Of a DNA stretch of 6,033 bases, positions 5,098-6,033 are shown piece by piece (the first letter of the stretch is position 1; every line of letters starts with the position of its first letter). The translations under genes were made by a program, and so were the position numbers. This stretch comes from Acidaminococcaceae bacterium. Its GTDB lineage: Bacteria; Bacillota; Negativicutes; Acidaminococcales; Acidaminococcaceae. Location: NCBI GenBank assembly GCA_028693975.1, contig JAQUUF010000084.1, positions 1 to 6,033 on the forward strand, given 5' to 3'. Under the pieces are notes generated by a model, which was not told the DNA's origin, searched no databases, and worked only from the letters and a program-made list of their open reading frames with translations.

Positions 5098-6033
5098 ATG
5101 CAGAAAATAGAACTATTAGCTCCTGCTGGTACTTGGGAGGCCCTAGAGGCAGCAATTAATGCTGGCGCCGATGCTGTTTATTTGGGCGGGACCGCTTTTG
5201 GAGCAAGACAATATGCTGATAATTTTGGCAGAGAAGAATTACAAAAGGCTGTAGAGTATGCTCATTTGCATCGGGTGAGTCTCTACGTGACTGTTAACAC
5301 TTTGGTGGATGACAGTGAAATGAACGATTTGGGTGATTATCTGGTGTTTCTCAGCAACATAGGTATTGATGGAATTATCGTGCAGGATATGGGTGTAGTG
5401 CGCCTAGCTCGCTTGGTAGTGCCTGATTTGCCTCTACACGCTAGTACACAGATGACTATTACCAATTCAGCTGGAGCGGCTTTTGCGGCCTCTGTGGGGA
5501 TGGAGAGAGCTGTTGTGGCTCGAGAGACTACTCTGGCTGATTTGACAGTAATCTGCCGTGAGTCACCTATTGAGATTGAGGCTTTTATCCATGGAGCACT
5601 TTGTGTTTGTTATAGCGGACAATGCCTGATGAGTAGTCTGATTGGCGGCCGCAGCGGTAATAGAGGCCGTTGTGCTCAGCCTTGCCGTTTGCCCTATACT
5701 CTAGTTAATGCTGAGGGCGAAGACCTCTTGGCACAAGCCGATGCAGGACATTATCTGCTTAGCCCTAAGGATATGAATACTTTGGATGTACTGCCACAGA
5801 TGATTGAGGCCGGTGTAGTATCCTTTAAGATAGAGGGCAGGATGAAGCGACCGGAGTATGTGGCCGTAGTTGTAGATATTTATCGTCGAGCTATTGATAG
5901 CTATTTGGCCGGTAATTATACAGTCAGTGCTGAAGACAAACGCAATATTGAGCAAATATTTAATCGTGATTTTACTACCGCCTATTTAGAGAAGCCACAA
6001 GGACGCAATATGATGAGCGATAGACGTCCCAAT
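5098..6033 (+). CDS. U32 family peptidase-like protein, RlhA-type (3' end outside window)
   Basis: The frame stays open for 312 codons and runs off the right edge. The start MQKIELLAPAG is the classic U32 N-terminus, followed by AINAGADAVYLGG (19-31). Residues 161-179 match the U32 signature as I recall it (ExFxxGxxCx4GxCxxS). The conserved cysteines are 169, 176, 192 and 196, in SGQC and NRGRCAQPCRLPY contexts, plus an extra Cys171. SPKDM (222-226), FKIEGRMKRPEY (243-254) and NRDFTTAYL (289-297) follow. The GGRSGNRGRC and MMSDRRPN elements resemble the long RlhA-type members rather than the shorter TrhP type. Despite the peptidase name, RlhA and TrhP take part in prephenate-dependent RNA hydroxylation (23S rRNA C2501 and tRNA U34 respectively), and the cysteines probably hold an Fe-S cluster. 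The ATG at 5098 is two bases after the previous stop, with GGAG five bases upstream. Co-transcription with the inhibitor gene is likely. A collagenase-like protease role is possible but less likely. Confidence 0.93.
   Translation, partial: MQKIELLAPAGTWEALEAAINAGADAVYLGGTAFGARQYADNFGREELQKAVEYAHLHRVSLYVTVNTLVDDSEMNDLGDYLVFLSNIGIDGIIVQDMGVVRLARLVVPDLPLHASTQMTITNSAGAAFAASVGMERAVVARETTLADLTVICRESPIEIEAFIHGALCVCYSGQCLMSSLIGGRSGNRGRCAQPCRLPYTLVNAEGEDLLAQADAGHYLLSPKDMNTLDVLPQMIEAGVVSFKIEGRMKRPEYVAVVVDIYRRAIDSYLAGNYTVSAEDKRNIEQIFNRDFTTAYLEKPQGRNMMSDRRPN

Noticed and set aside
5701..5955. Antisense open frame of 84 codons inside the U32 gene
   Set aside because: The + strand here encodes conserved U32 motifs (SPKDM, FKIEGRMK); the minus frame has no supporting site or family resemblance.

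Overview
This is a compact, one-directional stretch of bacterial chromosome: six genes, all on the + strand, in two transcription units separated by one intrinsic terminator and one promoter. Strong AGGAGG-type ribosome binding sites, moderate GC, an extended -10 promoter and a wealth of oxygen-labile Fe-S redox proteins point to a strictly anaerobic Firmicute-type organism. A fermenting Negativicutes or clostridial lineage that uses the succinate/fumarate couple is my best guess. The lineage is inferred; there is no rRNA or other phylogenetic marker in the window.

Region 1 (about 1-4149) is a four-gene redox operon whose 5' end lies outside the window. In order it encodes: a protein with two 4Fe-4S motifs of the AsrA / sulfhydrogenase-beta type; an FAD/NAD(P)-binding reductase with a C-terminal 2Fe-2S site, of the AsrB / sulfhydrogenase-gamma type; a small protein combining a 2Fe-2S ferredoxin domain with two 4Fe-4S motifs, resembling a fumarate reductase / succinate dehydrogenase B subunit; and an FAD flavoprotein of the fumarate reductase / succinate dehydrogenase A family. 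Gene spacing is an 8-base overlap, then 12 and 10 bases. Two junctions fuse the stop codon to the next Shine-Dalgarno sequence (TAGGAGG). No membrane anchor is visible. The natural reading is a soluble NAD(P)H-linked fumarate reductase, or a related enoate reductase: electrons pass from NAD(P)H to FAD and 2Fe-2S in the second protein, through the Fe-S relays of the first and third, to FAD in the fourth. The flavoprotein keeps the fumarate-site His and Arg residues but has Asn where the covalent-flavin His of FrdA/SdhA sits, so its FAD should be non-covalent. The operon ends in a strong hairpin-plus-T-tract terminator.

Region 2 (about 4195-6033) begins with a near-perfect extended -10 promoter and a short leader. 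The first gene encodes a secreted two-domain protein: a signal peptide, a region resembling RsiV/PdaC-type domains (DUF4163/DUF3298), and a C-terminal chagasin-like cysteine protease inhibitor (family I42) with all three inhibitory-loop motifs. Two bases after its stop begins a U32-family protein of the RlhA-like type (23S rRNA hydroxylation family), which runs off the right edge.

The window holds no mobile element, CRISPR array, tRNA or rRNA that I can see. The most notable system is the hybrid operon joining an AsrAB/sulfhydrogenase-type NAD(P)H module to a fumarate-reductase-type catalytic pair. The RsiV-like/I42 fusion protein is second.
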